Source: Microbacterium sp. LWH11-1.2 (lineage in GTDB: Bacteria > Actinomycetota > Actinomycetes > Actinomycetales > Microbacteriaceae). Taken from it: a stretch of 64,000 bases of DNA. Numbering within the stretch: the first letter of the stretch is position 1; each line of letters begins with the position of its first letter. Below, one piece after another: positions 34,871 to 45,093 of the stretch. The stretch lies in the NCBI RefSeq assembly GCF_038397745.1, contig NZ_CP151636.1, positions 3,286,001 to 3,350,000 of the forward strand, given 5' to 3'. Made by a program: the position numbers and the translations under genes. The notes beneath the pieces were generated by a model. The model worked only from the letters and a program-made list of their open reading frames with translations, did no database searches and was not told the DNA's origin.

Positions 34871-37578
34871 CAGTCGCGACCCGTCAGGCCCCAGGCGTCT
34901 TCGTCGCCCTCGGCCTCCACCACCGGAAGCCCGCTGTACTGCGCCTCGACCGGGTCGTGCGCGGGAGCTGCGGACGCGGCAGACGTCACGGAAGGAGCGG
35001 GAGCAGCGGCCGGAGCGTCCTCACCGCGGAGCTTGGCCATCACCTGCGGAAGCTGCTCCGCAGTCGCGAGCACGTCGCGCGCCTTCGAACCCTCGGACGG
35101 GCCGACGATCTCCCGCGACTCCAGCAGATCCATCAGACGACCGGCCTTCGCGAAGCCGACGCGCAGCTTGCGCTGCAGCATCGACGTCGAGCCGAACTGG
35201 GACGACACGATGAGCTCGGCGGCCGCGAGCAGCAGTTCGAGGTCGTCGCCGATGTCCTCGTCGACCTCCTTCTTCTTCGTCGGCTCGAGGGCTTCCTGCA
35301 CGTCGGGACGGTAGTCCGGGCGCGCCTGGCGCGTGACGTGCTTGACGACCGCGTCGATCTCCTTCTCGTCGACCCAGGCGCCCTGCAGGCGGAAGGGCTT
35401 GGAGGATCCCATCGGAGAGAACAGGGCGTCACCCTGACCGATGAGCTTGTCGGCTCCGGGGCTGTCGAGGATCACACGGCTGTCCGTGACGCTGGTGACG
35501 GCGAAGGCGAGCCGCGAGGGCACGTTCGCCTTGATCAGGCCGGTCACGACGTCGACGCTGGGTCGCTGCGTGGCGAGGACGAGGTGGATGCCCGAGGCAC
35601 GGGCGAGCTGGGTGATGCGCACGATCGAATCCTCGACGTCGCGCGGCGCGACCATCATCAGGTCGGCCAGCTCGTCGACGACGACCAGGAGGTACGGGTA
35701 GGGCTTGAGAACACGCTCGCTCCCGACCGGAAGCTCGACCTCACCGGCGCGCACGGCGCGGTTGAAGTCGTCGATGTGGCGGTACCCGAACGACGCGAGG
35801 TCGTCGTACCGCATGTCCATCTCCTTCACGACCCACTGCAGCGCCTCGGCCGCCTTCTTCGGGTTCGTGATGATGGGCGTGATCAGGTGCGGCACGCCCG
35901 CGTAGCTCGTGAGCTCCACGCGCTTGGGGTCGATCAGGACCATGCGCACGTCGGCCGGCCGTGCCCGCATCAGCAGGCTCGTGATCATCGAGTTCACGAA
36001 GCTGGACTTACCCGAGCCGGTCGAACCGGCCACGAGGAGGTGAGGCATCTTCGCGAGGTTGGCGATCACGATGTTGCCGCCGACGTCCTTGCCGACGCCG
36101 ATCGTCATCGGGTGCGTGCTCTTCAGCGCCGCAGGAGAGCGCAGCACGTCGCCGAGCGCGACCATCTCCTTGTCGGCGTTCGGGATCTCGATGCCGATGG
36201 CGCTCTTGCCGGGGATCGGCGAGAGGATGCGGACGTCGTTCGACGCCACGGCGTAGGCGAAGTTGTTGCTCAGCTGCAGGATCTTCTCGACCTTGACGCC
36301 GTGACCGACCTCGACCTCGTACTGCGTGACCGTCGGACCGCGCGAGAAGCCCGTCACCTTCGCATCGACCTTGAACTGCGTGAGGACGCTCGTGATCTGC
36401 TCGATGACCTTGTCGGTCGCCTCGGAGCGCATGACCGGCGCCGGGCCCTCGACCAGCAGACCGGGCGACGGAAGGATGTACGGGGCCACGGGCGCCTGCG
36501 GCCCACGGTCCCCCGGTCCCTCGGTGCCGAATCCGTCGAGGCCGGGCAGCTCGGGCATCTCACCCGTGTCCGACTCGTCGTCGAGCAGCGCCGTGGCCTG
36601 CTGCTCCGCGAGCGAGTCGGTGACGGAGCGGACATCGGTCAGCACTTCTGTGGCCGCGTCGTAGGGGTTCTCCACCACCACGGCCTGATCGTAGGCGGGG
36701 GTCGGCTCGGCGGTGCTCAGCAGAGCGGTGATGTCGTCGGAGCCGAGGGTTCCCTCGTCGGGATCCTCTTCCCTGCCCGTCTTGTTCCGTCGCCACCACG
36801 GCAGAACGTCCGGGTCGTCGACCTTGTCGGCCTCGTCGATCGCCGCCGCGTCCTTCGCGGGCTTCTCGGCGCGCTCCGCGTCGAACATCCAGGCGTAGAG
36901 GTCACCGAGGCGGGCCCCGATGCGGTTCGGCGGGGTCTTGGTGAGGATCAGGACGCTCAGCGCGGCGAGAAGCGCCAGCACGATGTAGGCGGGGATGTCG
37001 GTGAGGAAGGTCAGCGGCTGACCCAGCATCCATCCGAAGAGTCCACCCGACTCGCTGAGCGCGAGCATGCCCTCCTTGGGCTGCGGGCGGGCTCCGGCGA
37101 CGTGGCAGATGCCTGCGAGCGTCAGCACGAACAGGCCGAAGCCGATCCCGATGCGCCCGTTGTCGTGCACGGACGACGGATGCCGGAACAGCCAGCCCGC
37201 GAGCAGGAGCAGCAGCACCGGCATGACGAAGGCGACGCGTCCGATCAGTCCTCCGACCGAGAACGCACTGATGTTCGCGGCGACGTCGTTGCCGATGAAG
37301 AACCATTCGTTGACGGCACCGGCGACCGCGAGCAGCACCAGCAGGAACGGGAAGCCGTCGCGACGGTCGTCCTTCTCGAGGCTCTCCGGGCCGAAGGCGC
37401 GGAACAGTCCTCCGACGCCGTGCGCCAGACCCGTCCAGGCGCGGACGGCGACGGGCGGCCGCTCCTGCTCGTCGATGTACTTCTTGGGCGTGGGCTGGGC
37501 CTTGGGAGCCGTCTGCCGCTTGGGGCGCGACGGTGCGCTCGCGGACGCACGCTCAGTCTTGGTGGAACTCCTGGCCAT
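34870..37578 (-). CDS. ftsK: DNA translocase FtsK/SpoIIIE
   Basis: FtsK pumps DNA through the closing septum. The 902-residue protein has a basic N-terminus, about four membrane helices between residues 75 and 220, a long acidic linker, and the RecA-like motor. Walker A is GSTGSGKSS near residue 523, and [38 protein letters not shown] and [24 protein letters not shown] are in order. A winged-helix gamma domain ([35 protein letters not shown]) near residue 800 recognises KOPS-type sites. TAACGT lies six bases before the ATG, so this large gene is predicted leaderless. Confidence 0.96.
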   Translation of the reverse strand: MARSSTKTERASASAPSRPKRQTAPKAQPTPKKYIDEQERPPVAVRAWTGLAHGVGGLFRAFGPESLEKDDRRDGFPFLLVLLAVAGAVNEWFFIGNDVAANISAFSVGGLIGRVAFVMPVLLLLLAGWLFRHPSSVHDNGRIGIGFGLFVLTLAGICHVAGARPQPKEGMLALSESGGLFGWMLGQPLTFLTDIPAYIVLALLAALSVLILTKTPPNRIGARLGDLYAWMFDAERAEKPAKDAAAIDEADKVDDPDVLPWWRRNKTGREEDPDEGTLGSDDITALLSTAEPTPAYDQAVVVENPYDAATEVLTDVRSVTDSLAEQQATALLDDESDTGEMPELPGLDGFGTEGPGDRGPQAPVAPYILPSPGLLVEGPAPVMRSEATDKVIEQITSVLTQFKVDAKVTGFSRGPTVTQYEVEVGHGVKVEKILQLSNNFAYAVASNDVRILSPIPGKSAIGIEIPNADKEMVALGDVLRSPAALKSTHPMTIGVGKDVGGNIVIANLAKMPHLLVAGSTGSGKSSFVNSMITSLLMRARPADVRMVLIDPKRVELTSYAGVPHLITPIITNPKKAAEALQWVVKEMDMRYDDLASFGYRHIDDFNRAVRAGEVELPVGSERVLKPYPYLLVVVDELADLMMVAPRDVEDSIVRITQLARASGIHLVLATQRPSVDVVTGLIKANVPSRLAFAVTSVTDSRVILDSPGADKLIGQGDALFSPMGSSKPFRLQGAWVDEKEIDAVVKHVTRQARPDYRPDVQEALEPTKKKEVDEDIGDDLELLLAAAELIVSSQFGSTSMLQRKLRVGFAKAGRLMDLLESREIVGPSEGSKARDVLATAEQLPQVMAKLRGEDAPAAAPAPSVTSAASAAPAHDPVEAQYSGLPVVEAEGDEDAWGLTGRD

Positions 37579-37651
37579 GCTCTCACGTTACGACGGACAG
37601 TCGACATTTCCGCGTCACGACGCGGCTTCTCGCCGATCCCGCTCGGGCGGA

Positions 37652-38146
37652 TCAGGCGGTGCGCCGCACCATGGTGTCGCGGAGCGTGCCCTCCGCCGTG
37701 ACGTTGAACCCCTCGGAGCGATACAGGTTGCGGGCGAAGTTGTCGCGCTCGACGCTCAGGCTGATGCGCGCGTACCCCTGTGCGCTCGCCAGCTCGACGA
37801 TGCCCCGCAGCAGCGTACGACCGACGCCGCGAGCCCGCCAGAGCGGATGGACGCCGATGATGAGCTCCGGGACCCCGGCGCCGACGAACCCGAATCCCGG
37901 CTCGTTCTGGGGCAGCATCCGGTACCAGGCGGCACCGACCGTCACGCCGTCGTCGCCGACGGCGATCAGTCCTTCGTCCGCGGCGCGCTTCCAGCCCGCG
38001 AGGTACCGGCGATGGTCCGCGGACGTCAGCACCTCATGTCGCGGGCGCACTCCCCCGGCGCGCCAGTTCGCGGCCTCGACGAGCATGTCGCCGAGGAAGA
38101 CCGCGTCGGGTTGCGTCGCCCGCCGGGTGGAGAAGCCCGAGAACAT
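37652..38146 (-). CDS. GNAT-family N-acetyltransferase
   Basis: The 164-residue protein shows the acetyl-CoA loop in VHPLWRARGVGRTLLRGIVELASAQGYARISLSVERDNFARNLYRSEGFNVTAEG, with RxxGxG at ARGVGR and the usual N-F-A-x-x-LYxxxGF substrate of motif B. FLGDMLVEAANWR at the start resembles a subgroup of GNATs. Acceptor unknown. The ATG is six bases after TAGGCT (38153-38158, minus), a clean leaderless start. It lies between rnj and ftsK on the same strand, with independent promoters on both sides. Confidence 0.88.
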   Translation of the reverse strand: MFSGFSTRRATQPDAVFLGDMLVEAANWRAGGVRPRHEVLTSADHRRYLAGWKRAADEGLIAVGDDGVTVGAAWYRMLPQNEPGFGFVGAGVPELIIGVHPLWRARGVGRTLLRGIVELASAQGYARISLSVERDNFARNLYRSEGFNVTAEGTLRDTMVRRTA

Positions 38147-38220
38147 GTGGTGAGCCTAGAGGGCGGCTGTTACGACGATGTGTCGGTCAGCCGTGAGTGC
38201 GCGTGCGACGGCGCGGACCC

Positions 38221-39897
38221 TCACGCCTCGATGACCAGCGGGACGATCATCGGACGCCGACGCAGCTTCTGGTTCACCCAGCGTCCGATCGTCCGGCGCA
38301 CCACCTGCGACAGCGCATGCGTGTCGCGGACGCCGTTCCCTGCGGCTTCCTTGAGCGCGGCGACGATCTTCGGGGCGACGTCGTCGAAGACGGAGTCATC
38401 CTCGGCGACGCCGCGGGCATGGATCTCCGGTCCCGAGATGATGCGTCCGGTGCCGGCATCCACCACGACGATGACGGAGATGAACCCCTCCTCGCCGAGG
38501 ATGCGCCGGTCCTTGAGATCGGCATCCGTGATCTCGCCGACCGTCGAGCCGTCGACGTACACGAAGCCGAGGTCCAGCTGCCCGGTGACACGCGCGGTGC
38601 CGTCCTTCAGGTCGATCACGGTGCCGTTCGCGGCGATGATCGTGCTCTCCTCCGGGATGCCGGTGTCCTGGGCGAGCTTCGCGTTCGCGATCAGGTGACG
38701 GTACTCGCCGTGCACGGGGAGGACGTTCTTCGGCTTCAGGATGTTGTAGCAGTAGAGCAGCTCGCCCGCCGCGGCGTGACCGGAGACGTGCACCTTGGCA
38801 TTGGCCTTGTGCACGACGTTCGCACCGAGCTTCGTGAGGCCGTCGATCACGCGGTAGACCGCGTTCTCGTTACCAGGGATGAGGCTGGAGGCGAGGATGA
38901 CGGTGTCTCCCTCGCTCACCTCGATCGCGTGGTCGAGGTTGGCCATGCGGCTCAGCACGGCCATCGGCTCGCCCTGCGATCCGGTGGACATGTAGACGAT
39001 CTGGTCGTCGGGGAGGTCGCGGGCCTTCTTGTAGTCGATCAGGACGCCGGCCGGGACCTTGAGGTACCCGAGCTGCTCGGCGATCGTCATGTTGCGGACC
39101 ATGCTGCGCCCGAGGAACGCCACACGGCGCCCGTTCGCGTAGGCGGCGTCGATGACCTGCTGCACACGGTGCACGTGGCTCGAGAAGCTCGCCACGATGA
39201 CGCGGCGGGGCGCCTTGGCGATGACCTGGTCGAGCACCGGTCCGATCGACCGCTCCGTCGGCGTGAAGCCGGGCACGTCGGCATTGGTGGAGTCGACCAG
39301 GAACAGGTCGACGCCCTCCTCGCCGAGGCGGGAGAAGGCGCGGAGGTCGGTGATCCGGCCGTCCAGCGGCAGCTGGTCCATCTTGAAGTCGCCCGTCGCG
39401 AGCACCATGCCCGCAGGGGTGCGGATCGCGACGGCGAGAGCGTCGGGGATCGAGTGGTTCACGGCGACGAACTCGAGGTCGAACGGGCCGACGCGCTCCT
39501 CCTGGCCCTCGGTGACCGTCAGAGTGAAGGCCTTGATGCGGTGCTCCTTGAGCTTCGCCTCGACCAGCGCGAGCGTCAGGCCCGACCCGATCAGAGGGAT
39601 GTCGCTCTTCAGACGCAGCAGATACGGGACGGCGCCGATGTGGTCCTCATGGCCGTGCGTGAGCACCACGCCGACGATGTCGTCGAGGCGATCGCGGATC
39701 GGCTCGAAGTCGGGCAGGATCAGGTCGACGCCCGGCTGGTGCTCCTCGGGGAAGAGCACGCCGCAGTCGACGATCAGGATCTTGCCGTCGTACTCGAACA
39801 TGGTCATGTTCCGACCGATCTCGCCGAGGCCGCCGATCGGGATGACCCGAAGCGTCCCTTCGTCGAGAGCGGACGGTTCTGACAGGGGGATGGACAT
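38221..39897 (-). CDS. rnj: Ribonuclease J
   Basis: This dual endo/5'-exoribonuclease of the metallo-beta-lactamase/beta-CASP family is central to RNA processing and decay in Actinobacteria. The zinc motif HGHEDH is at residues 81-86 (VVLTHGHEDHIGAVPYLL). ATGDFKMD, ASFSSHVHRVQQVIDAA and VYMSTGSQGEPMAVLSRMANLDH follow, with HVSGHAAAGELLYCYNILKPKNVLPVHGEYRHL (motif C). The 558-residue length is standard. GAGGAGACAGC before the ATG is a strong ribosome site. It follows dapA by 53 bases. Confidence 0.96.
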   Translation of the reverse strand: MSIPLSEPSALDEGTLRVIPIGGLGEIGRNMTMFEYDGKILIVDCGVLFPEEHQPGVDLILPDFEPIRDRLDDIVGVVLTHGHEDHIGAVPYLLRLKSDIPLIGSGLTLALVEAKLKEHRIKAFTLTVTEGQEERVGPFDLEFVAVNHSIPDALAVAIRTPAGMVLATGDFKMDQLPLDGRITDLRAFSRLGEEGVDLFLVDSTNADVPGFTPTERSIGPVLDQVIAKAPRRVIVASFSSHVHRVQQVIDAAYANGRRVAFLGRSMVRNMTIAEQLGYLKVPAGVLIDYKKARDLPDDQIVYMSTGSQGEPMAVLSRMANLDHAIEVSEGDTVILASSLIPGNENAVYRVIDGLTKLGANVVHKANAKVHVSGHAAAGELLYCYNILKPKNVLPVHGEYRHLIANAKLAQDTGIPEESTIIAANGTVIDLKDGTARVTGQLDLGFVYVDGSTVGEITDADLKDRRILGEEGFISVIVVVDAGTGRIISGPEIHARGVAEDDSVFDDVAPKIVAALKEAAGNGVRDTHALSQVVRRTIGRWVNQKLRRRPMIVPLVIEA

Positions 39898-39950
39898 GCT
39901 GTCTCCTCAGTCGGACACTGTGCGCGTCCGTTCGTTCATGGCGACGCGGC

Positions 39951-40928
39951 TCAGCGCGTCGTGCCGTGCACCTTCGGCAGGGCACCACCCGCAGCCGCAT
40001 TGCGGTCGGGTCGGAAGTTCGAGAAATCGGCACCGGGCACGTCCTGGACGAGGTCGAGCTCGTCTTCGATGAGCGCGGCCTCCCATTCCTCCGGGCCGAC
40101 GAGGGGCAGACGCACCCGAGGGCTCGAGATGCGACCGAGGCCGTGCAGGATGTACTTGGCCGCGACGGTGCCTGGCACGTGGGTCATCACCGCGCGCACC
40201 AGCGGCTCGAGGCGCTTGTGCTCCGCCGTCGCCGTGGCCAGATCGCCGGCGTTCACCGCATCGATGATGGTGCGGTACGGAGCGGCCGCGACGTTGGCCG
40301 TCACGCCGATGAGGCCGGTCGCACCGATCGCGAGGTGCGGAAGGACGTTCGCGTCGTCGCCGGAGAAGTACATCAGGTCGGTCTGGTTGAGCACGCGGCT
40401 CACCTCGGAGAAGTCACCCTTGGCGTCTTTCACCGCGAGGATGTTGGGGTGCTTCGCCAGGCGCAGGATCGTCTCGTACTTGATCGGCACGCCGGTGCGG
40501 CCGGGGATGTCGTAGAGGATCACCGGCAGATCGGTCGCATCCGCGACCAGCCGGAAGTGCGTGAGGATGCCCGCCTGCGTCGGCTTGTTGTAGTAGGGCG
40601 TGACGATCATGATGCCGTCGGCGCCGGCCTTCTCGCTGGCCTTGTACAGCTCGATCGCGTGCGCGGTCTCGTTCGAGCCGCCACCCGTGATGATCTTCGC
40701 GCGGCCGGCGGCGACCGACTTCCCGACCTCGACGAGCTTGAGCTTCTCGGGGTCCGTGAGGGTCGAGGTCTCGCCGGTCGTTCCCGTCACGACGATGCCG
40801 TCCGCACCCGCGGTGATCACGTCATCGATGTGCTTCTCGACGGCGGGCCAATCGACTTCACCGTCGGCCGTCATCGGAGTGACGAGCGCGACGAGAACCT
40901 GTCCGAAGGGGTTGCCCGAGTGCGTCAT
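39951..40928 (-). CDS. dapA: 4-hydroxy-tetrahydrodipicolinate synthase
   Basis: This enzyme condenses pyruvate and aspartate semialdehyde at the branch into lysine/diaminopimelate synthesis. The 325-residue protein carries VVTGTTGETSTLTDPEK near residues 45-61, YYNKPTQAGILTHF, the tyrosine in LPVILYDIPGRTG, and the Schiff-base lysine in NILAVKDAKGDFSE. The C-terminus VRLPLVGPE is the usual end of the barrel, with an extra 35-residue tail. I chose the ATG at 40926-40928, six bases after TACGCT, so it is leaderless. An earlier in-frame start would lie within the neighbour's control region. Confidence 0.96.
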   Translation of the reverse strand: MTHSGNPFGQVLVALVTPMTADGEVDWPAVEKHIDDVITAGADGIVVTGTTGETSTLTDPEKLKLVEVGKSVAAGRAKIITGGGSNETAHAIELYKASEKAGADGIMIVTPYYNKPTQAGILTHFRLVADATDLPVILYDIPGRTGVPIKYETILRLAKHPNILAVKDAKGDFSEVSRVLNQTDLMYFSGDDANVLPHLAIGATGLIGVTANVAAAPYRTIIDAVNAGDLATATAEHKRLEPLVRAVMTHVPGTVAAKYILHGLGRISSPRVRLPLVGPEEWEAALIEDELDLVQDVPGADFSNFRPDRNAAAGGALPKVHGTTR

Positions 40929-40956
40929 GCCACCAGCGTATCGGTTCGGATGCCGC

Positions 40957-41379
40957 TCACCCAGACGAGCCGACCCGGATGACGTCACCACGAGCCACGT
41001 CGGTCTTGCCGCGCAGCAGCACCCCGATCATGGTGCCGGCGGATGCCGCGTCCGCGCGCTTGCGGAACATCTCGATGCCGGTGATCTCCGTGTCGGCCAC
41101 CGGAGCCCCTTCGCGGAGCACGACGACGGCGTCGCCGACCCTGATCGTCCCCGTCGTGACGGTGCCGGTCGCGACCTGGCCGCGGCCCGTGATCGTGAAG
41201 ACGTCCTCGACGGCGAGCTCGGCTGCACCGGCGCCTGCGCTGATGAAAGCGGATTGCTCCCGCGTGGCCGTTCCGCCGTTCGCGAGAGCGGCCAGGCGCA
41301 CCGCCTCCGCCTCGTTGTACCGCCGCAGGATCTCGTTCGCATCCTGCGGATCGTGTCTCCGCCTGCGGAACCATCCCAT
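40957..41379 (-). CDS. Stand-alone EF-Tu domain-II-like protein
   Basis: This encodes 140 residues. After a short basic, helical N-terminus (MGWFRRRRHDPQDANEILRRYNEAEAVRL) comes a beta-barrel resembling domain II of EF-Tu: AVEDVFTITGRGQVATGTVTTGTIRVGDAVVVL, ITGIEMFRKRADAASAGTMIGVLLRGKTDVARGDVI. In EF-Tu this region contacts the aminoacyl end of tRNA. There is no G domain or P-loop, so it is not a GTPase. Function unknown; it might bind RNA or a ribosomal partner. GGGAG lies before the ATG. It sits between an SDR gene and dapA on the same strand. Confidence 0.85.
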   Translation of the reverse strand: MGWFRRRRHDPQDANEILRRYNEAEAVRLAALANGGTATREQSAFISAGAGAAELAVEDVFTITGRGQVATGTVTTGTIRVGDAVVVLREGAPVADTEITGIEMFRKRADAASAGTMIGVLLRGKTDVARGDVIRVGSSG

Positions 41380-41392
41380 GCCGGACTCCCGT

Positions 41393-42154
41393 TCAGACGC
41401 GACCGCGGCGGGCGACGCCGGACGTGAGCGCGCTCGGGAGGATGCTCGCCAGCGCCACGATCGCCTTGTAGCGCAGCGAGGGGATGGACACGGAGCGCCC
41501 GAGCGCGGCATCCCGCAGCCCTGCCCGCACGACGTCGCGGGCATCGAGCCACATGAAGGCGGGAACACCCTCCTGGCCCACCGCGAGCCCCATGCGCTCA
41601 TGGAACGTGGTGTGGGTGAATCCGGGGCAGACCGCTGTGACGGTGACGCCGTCTCGGGCGTACTCGGCATTCGCCCAGCGGCTGAAGCCGATCAACCAGG
41701 ACTTGCAGGCGGAGTACGTGGAGCGGGAGATGAATCCGGCCACCGAGGCGACGTTGATGATGCGTCCGCCGCGACCCCGCATCGTCTGCAGTGCCGCGTG
41801 CATCAGCCGCATCGAGGCCTCGACGTGCACGCGCAAGTGGCGGACTTCGTCGTCGATGTCGTTGTCGGCGAACTGCAGCGGCAGCCCGAAGCCGGCGTTG
41901 TTCACGAGGAGGTCGACCGGGTCGGCGGCATTCCGGAGCCGGTCGGCGACCTTCGCGACGCCTTCATCTTCGGCGAGATCCGCGACGAGCACCTCGACGG
42001 CGACACCGTGCGCGCTCCGCAGGTCGGCGGCCAGGGCGTCCAGCGCATCCTTGGACCGTGCGACGAGGATCAGGTCCGCGCGACGGCGGGCGAGCTGGCG
42101 GGCGAACTCGGCGCCGAGTCCGGCGCTGGCCCCGGTGATCAGCGCAGTGGGCAT
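41393..42154 (-). CDS. Short-chain dehydrogenase/reductase
   Basis: This is a 253-residue classical SDR. TGASAGLGAEFARQLARR gives the nucleotide-binding TGxxxGxG near residues 7-14, LLVNNAGFG the NNAG, INVASVAGF the catalytic serine, and STYSACKSWL the YxxxK pair near residue 150. ARRRADLILVARS suggests an NADP preference from basic residues after strand 2. The substrate is unknown. The C-terminal SALTSGVARRGRV is basic. The ATG overlaps the folA stop, so it is likely translationally coupled to thyA-folA. Confidence 0.9.
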   Translation of the reverse strand: MPTALITGASAGLGAEFARQLARRRADLILVARSKDALDALAADLRSAHGVAVEVLVADLAEDEGVAKVADRLRNAADPVDLLVNNAGFGLPLQFADNDIDDEVRHLRVHVEASMRLMHAALQTMRGRGGRIINVASVAGFISRSTYSACKSWLIGFSRWANAEYARDGVTVTAVCPGFTHTTFHERMGLAVGQEGVPAFMWLDARDVVRAGLRDAALGRSVSIPSLRYKAIVALASILPSALTSGVARRGRV

Positions 42155-42626
42155 CAGCGCTCGTATCCGAGGAAGCGGTACCGCACGCCCGTGCGCGAGG
42201 TCTGCCACTCCCCCTCGTCGACCAGACGCCACCCGGCCTTGGAGGGGGCGTACGCGTCACCGTCGACGACGAGATCGAGCTCGGTCACTTCGAGACGGTC
42301 GGCATCCGCGATGACGAGACGGAAGATCTCCGCCCCGCCGATGATCCACACCTTGTCCTTGCCGCGCACGGACTCCGCGACGTTCGCCGCACGATGCGCG
42401 CCCTCGGCAGCCCAGTCCTGCTGGCGGGTGATCACGATGTTCTCCCGGCCCTCCAGCGGTCGGAACCGTTCCGGAAGGGAATCCCAGGTCTTGCGCCCCA
42501 TCACGACCGGAGCGCCGAGCGTGACCTCCTTGAAGTGCGCGAGGTCCTCGGGCACATGCCAGGGCATTCCGCCCTCGGCGCCGATCACGCCGCCCTGAGC
42601 CTCCGCCCAGATCAGACCCACCCAGG

Positions 42627-42630
<4 letters not shown>
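42154..42630 (-). CDS. folA: Dihydrofolate reductase
   Basis: DHFR regenerates tetrahydrofolate with NADPH, here next to thymidylate synthase, which consumes it. The 158-residue protein contains [30 protein letters not shown] near residues 9-38 (with the catalytic acidic residue in PEDL), [28 protein letters not shown], and [11 protein letters not shown], all standard folA blocks. The ATG overlaps the thyA stop (ATGA), and its own stop overlaps the SDR start, so thyA-folA-SDR form one operon. Confidence 0.96.
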
Positions 42631-43436
<806 letters not shown>

Positions 43437-43554
43437 GACAGCCACGATACCCGTCGACCGTCGGCCGCGGGCGGACGCCGTCCCGCTCGCGCGCCGATCG
43501 TCACGGTCGGAAACATCGGCCCTCGACCCCCTCGGGGCGACGTACTCTCGACGC

Positions 43555-43968
43555 ATGTCGCCAGCACTCGCGGGAGGGATCGCGGCAGCACTCCTGGTGC
43601 TCGCCACGATCATCGGAGTGACCCTGCGCCGCCGTGACGGACGCAGGCTGGATGCCGGCGCGCTCCGTTTCGACCGGGCGGATGCAGCATCCGCCGAGTT
43701 CGGCTCCCGCGCGACGCTCGTGCAGTTCAGCACCGAGATGTGCGCGCGGTGCCCCCAGGTCCGGCGGATCCTGCATGCCTACGCCTCCGACCACGACGGG
43801 CTGAGCCACGTCGAGATCGATCTGACCCACCGACCGGACCTCTCGGCCCGGTACAAGGTGCTGCAGACCCCCACGACGTTCGTGATCGACACCTCCGGCG
43901 CCGTCCGCGCGCGATTCCACGGCGTCCCGCATCGTCACGCCCTCACCGAAGCCGTCGCCTCCGTCTGA
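43555..43968 (+). CDS. Membrane-anchored thioredoxin-like protein
   Basis: This encodes 137 residues. One N-terminal membrane helix ([21 protein letters not shown]) anchors a small thioredoxin domain. The redox-active pair is in [36 protein letters not shown] has the cis-proline (TPTT) of the fold, and [11 protein letters not shown] precedes it. CARC is unusual for thioredoxin. Orientation predicts the domain on the cytoplasmic side if the basic RRRDGRRL follows the positive-inside rule, which is odd for a TlpA-like protein. The ATG follows TACTCT (43543-43548) by six bases. Divergent from thyA. Confidence 0.83.
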   Translation: MSPALAGGIAAALLVLATIIGVTLRRRDGRRLDAGALRFDRADAASAEFGSRATLVQFSTEMCARCPQVRRILHAYASDHDGLSHVEIDLTHRPDLSARYKVLQTPTTFVIDTSGAVRARFHGVPHRHALTEAVASV

Positions 43969-43990
43969 GGCCCCGAAGACTGGAGCACCC

Positions 43991-44557
43991 ATGACATCTC
44001 CCGCAGGCATCGATCCGCGCGGCCCGCGCTTCGCCGCCACGATCACGGCCGTGCTCCTCCTGGTCGCGACGTTCCTGGCGCTGATCGGCATCTCGACGGC
44101 GCAGGCGACCGGCTGGTTCGCCTATCAGCCCCTGGCGGACGCGACCTTCGTCCCCGGCACCTGGGCGATCGCATCGGCATCGCTCGCCCAGCGCGCCCTC
44201 GACCCTGGCTTCCTCGTCACCGTCGTCATCGCCCTCCTGTTCCTCTGGAGCGTCGTCTCCCCGGCGACCGCCCCGTGGGGCGTGCTGTTCCGCCGCCTCG
44301 TGCGCCCCCGCCTCGCGCCGCCGGCCGAGCTCGAGGACCCTCGACCGCCGCGGTTCTCGCAGGGCGTGGGACTCTTCGTCGTCGGCATCGGCCTGATCCT
44401 GCATCTGATCGGCGTACCCTGGGCGCTCCCGATCGCCACAGCGGCGGCCTTCATCGCGGCGTTCCTGAACGCCGCCTTCGCGTTCTGCCTCGGCTGCCAG
44501 CTGTACCTGCTGCTGCAGCGCGCCGGCATCATCGGTCGGGCGGCGTCGACCGCCTGA
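43991..44557 (+). CDS. DUF4395 membrane protein
   Basis: The 188-residue integral membrane protein has about four hydrophobic segments and the terminal FAFCLGCQLYLLLQRAG, whose CxxC is the hallmark of DUF4395. IDPRGPRFAATITAVLLL matches the conserved start of the family. DUF4395 genes are usually beside thioredoxin-like genes, as here 22 bases after one, so a role in passing electrons or sulfur across the membrane is a fair inference, not a demonstration. TGGAG before the ATG is the ribosome site. Confidence 0.88.
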   Translation: MTSPAGIDPRGPRFAATITAVLLLVATFLALIGISTAQATGWFAYQPLADATFVPGTWAIASASLAQRALDPGFLVTVVIALLFLWSVVSPATAPWGVLFRRLVRPRLAPPAELEDPRPPRFSQGVGLFVVGIGLILHLIGVPWALPIATAAAFIAAFLNAAFAFCLGCQLYLLLQRAGIIGRAASTA

Positions 44558-44642
44558 TCCCTGTTCCGTCCGGTCGGCCCGGTCGATAGGCTGGCCGCGA
44601 CGCATTCCGCACACCGAGCGGGGCGCGAGAACCGGAGGAATC

Positions 44643-45068
44643 ATGCCCGTCACCAGCGAAGCCGCCAGCACGTGGACCGGATCGCTCATGGAAGGGTCGG
44701 GCACCGTCGCGTTCTCTTCATCGAACCTCGGCACCTTCCCGATCAACTGGAAGGCCCGCAGCGAGGGCAGCGACACGACCACGACCCCGGAGGAGCTCAT
44801 CGCCGCGGCGCACTCGTCCTGCTTCAGCATGGCGCTCTCGCACGCCCTCGCCGAGAACGGGACCCCGCCGGAGAAGGTCAACACCAGCGCGTCCGTGACG
44901 TTCAAGCCGGGCGTCGGGATCACCGGCAGCCACCTCAACGTGAACGCGGTCGTCCCGGGTCTGTCGCCGGAGAGGTTCCAGGAGATCGCCGCCGAGGCCA
45001 AGGTCGGCTGCCCCGTGTCTCAGGCGCTCGCCGGCATCGAGATCACCCTCGAGGCCACGCTGGCCTGA
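44643..45068 (+). CDS. osmC: OsmC/Ohr-family peroxiredoxin
   Basis: The 141-residue thiol peroxidase reduces organic hydroperoxides. Two conserved cysteines are visible: HSSCFSMALSHALAE near residue 60 and EAKVGCPVSQALAG near residue 122. TTPEELIAAAHSSCFSM is the OsmC form. It is third in a plus-strand redox set after the thioredoxin-like and DUF4395 genes. TAGGCT upstream and GGAGGAATC at the ATG indicate its own led transcript of about 45 bases. Whether it is OsmC or Ohr cannot be told with certainty. Confidence 0.93.
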   Translation: MPVTSEAASTWTGSLMEGSGTVAFSSSNLGTFPINWKARSEGSDTTTTPEELIAAAHSSCFSMALSHALAENGTPPEKVNTSASVTFKPGVGITGSHLNVNAVVPGLSPERFQEIAAEAKVGCPVSQALAGIEITLEATLA

Positions 45069-45093
45069 GGCCGGTACCCGCTCGTCGTCGGGG

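Noticed and set aside
34858..37701. Very long plus-strand open frame (947 codons) opposite ftsK
   Set aside because: It is an antisense shadow of ftsK. The translation is low-complexity Arg/Asp/Gly/Val-rich with no recognisable domain, while the minus strand encodes a complete FtsK.
43437..43733. N-terminal extension of thyA
   Set aside because: Thymidylate synthases start where the chosen ATG lies. The extension is antisense to the thioredoxin-like gene.
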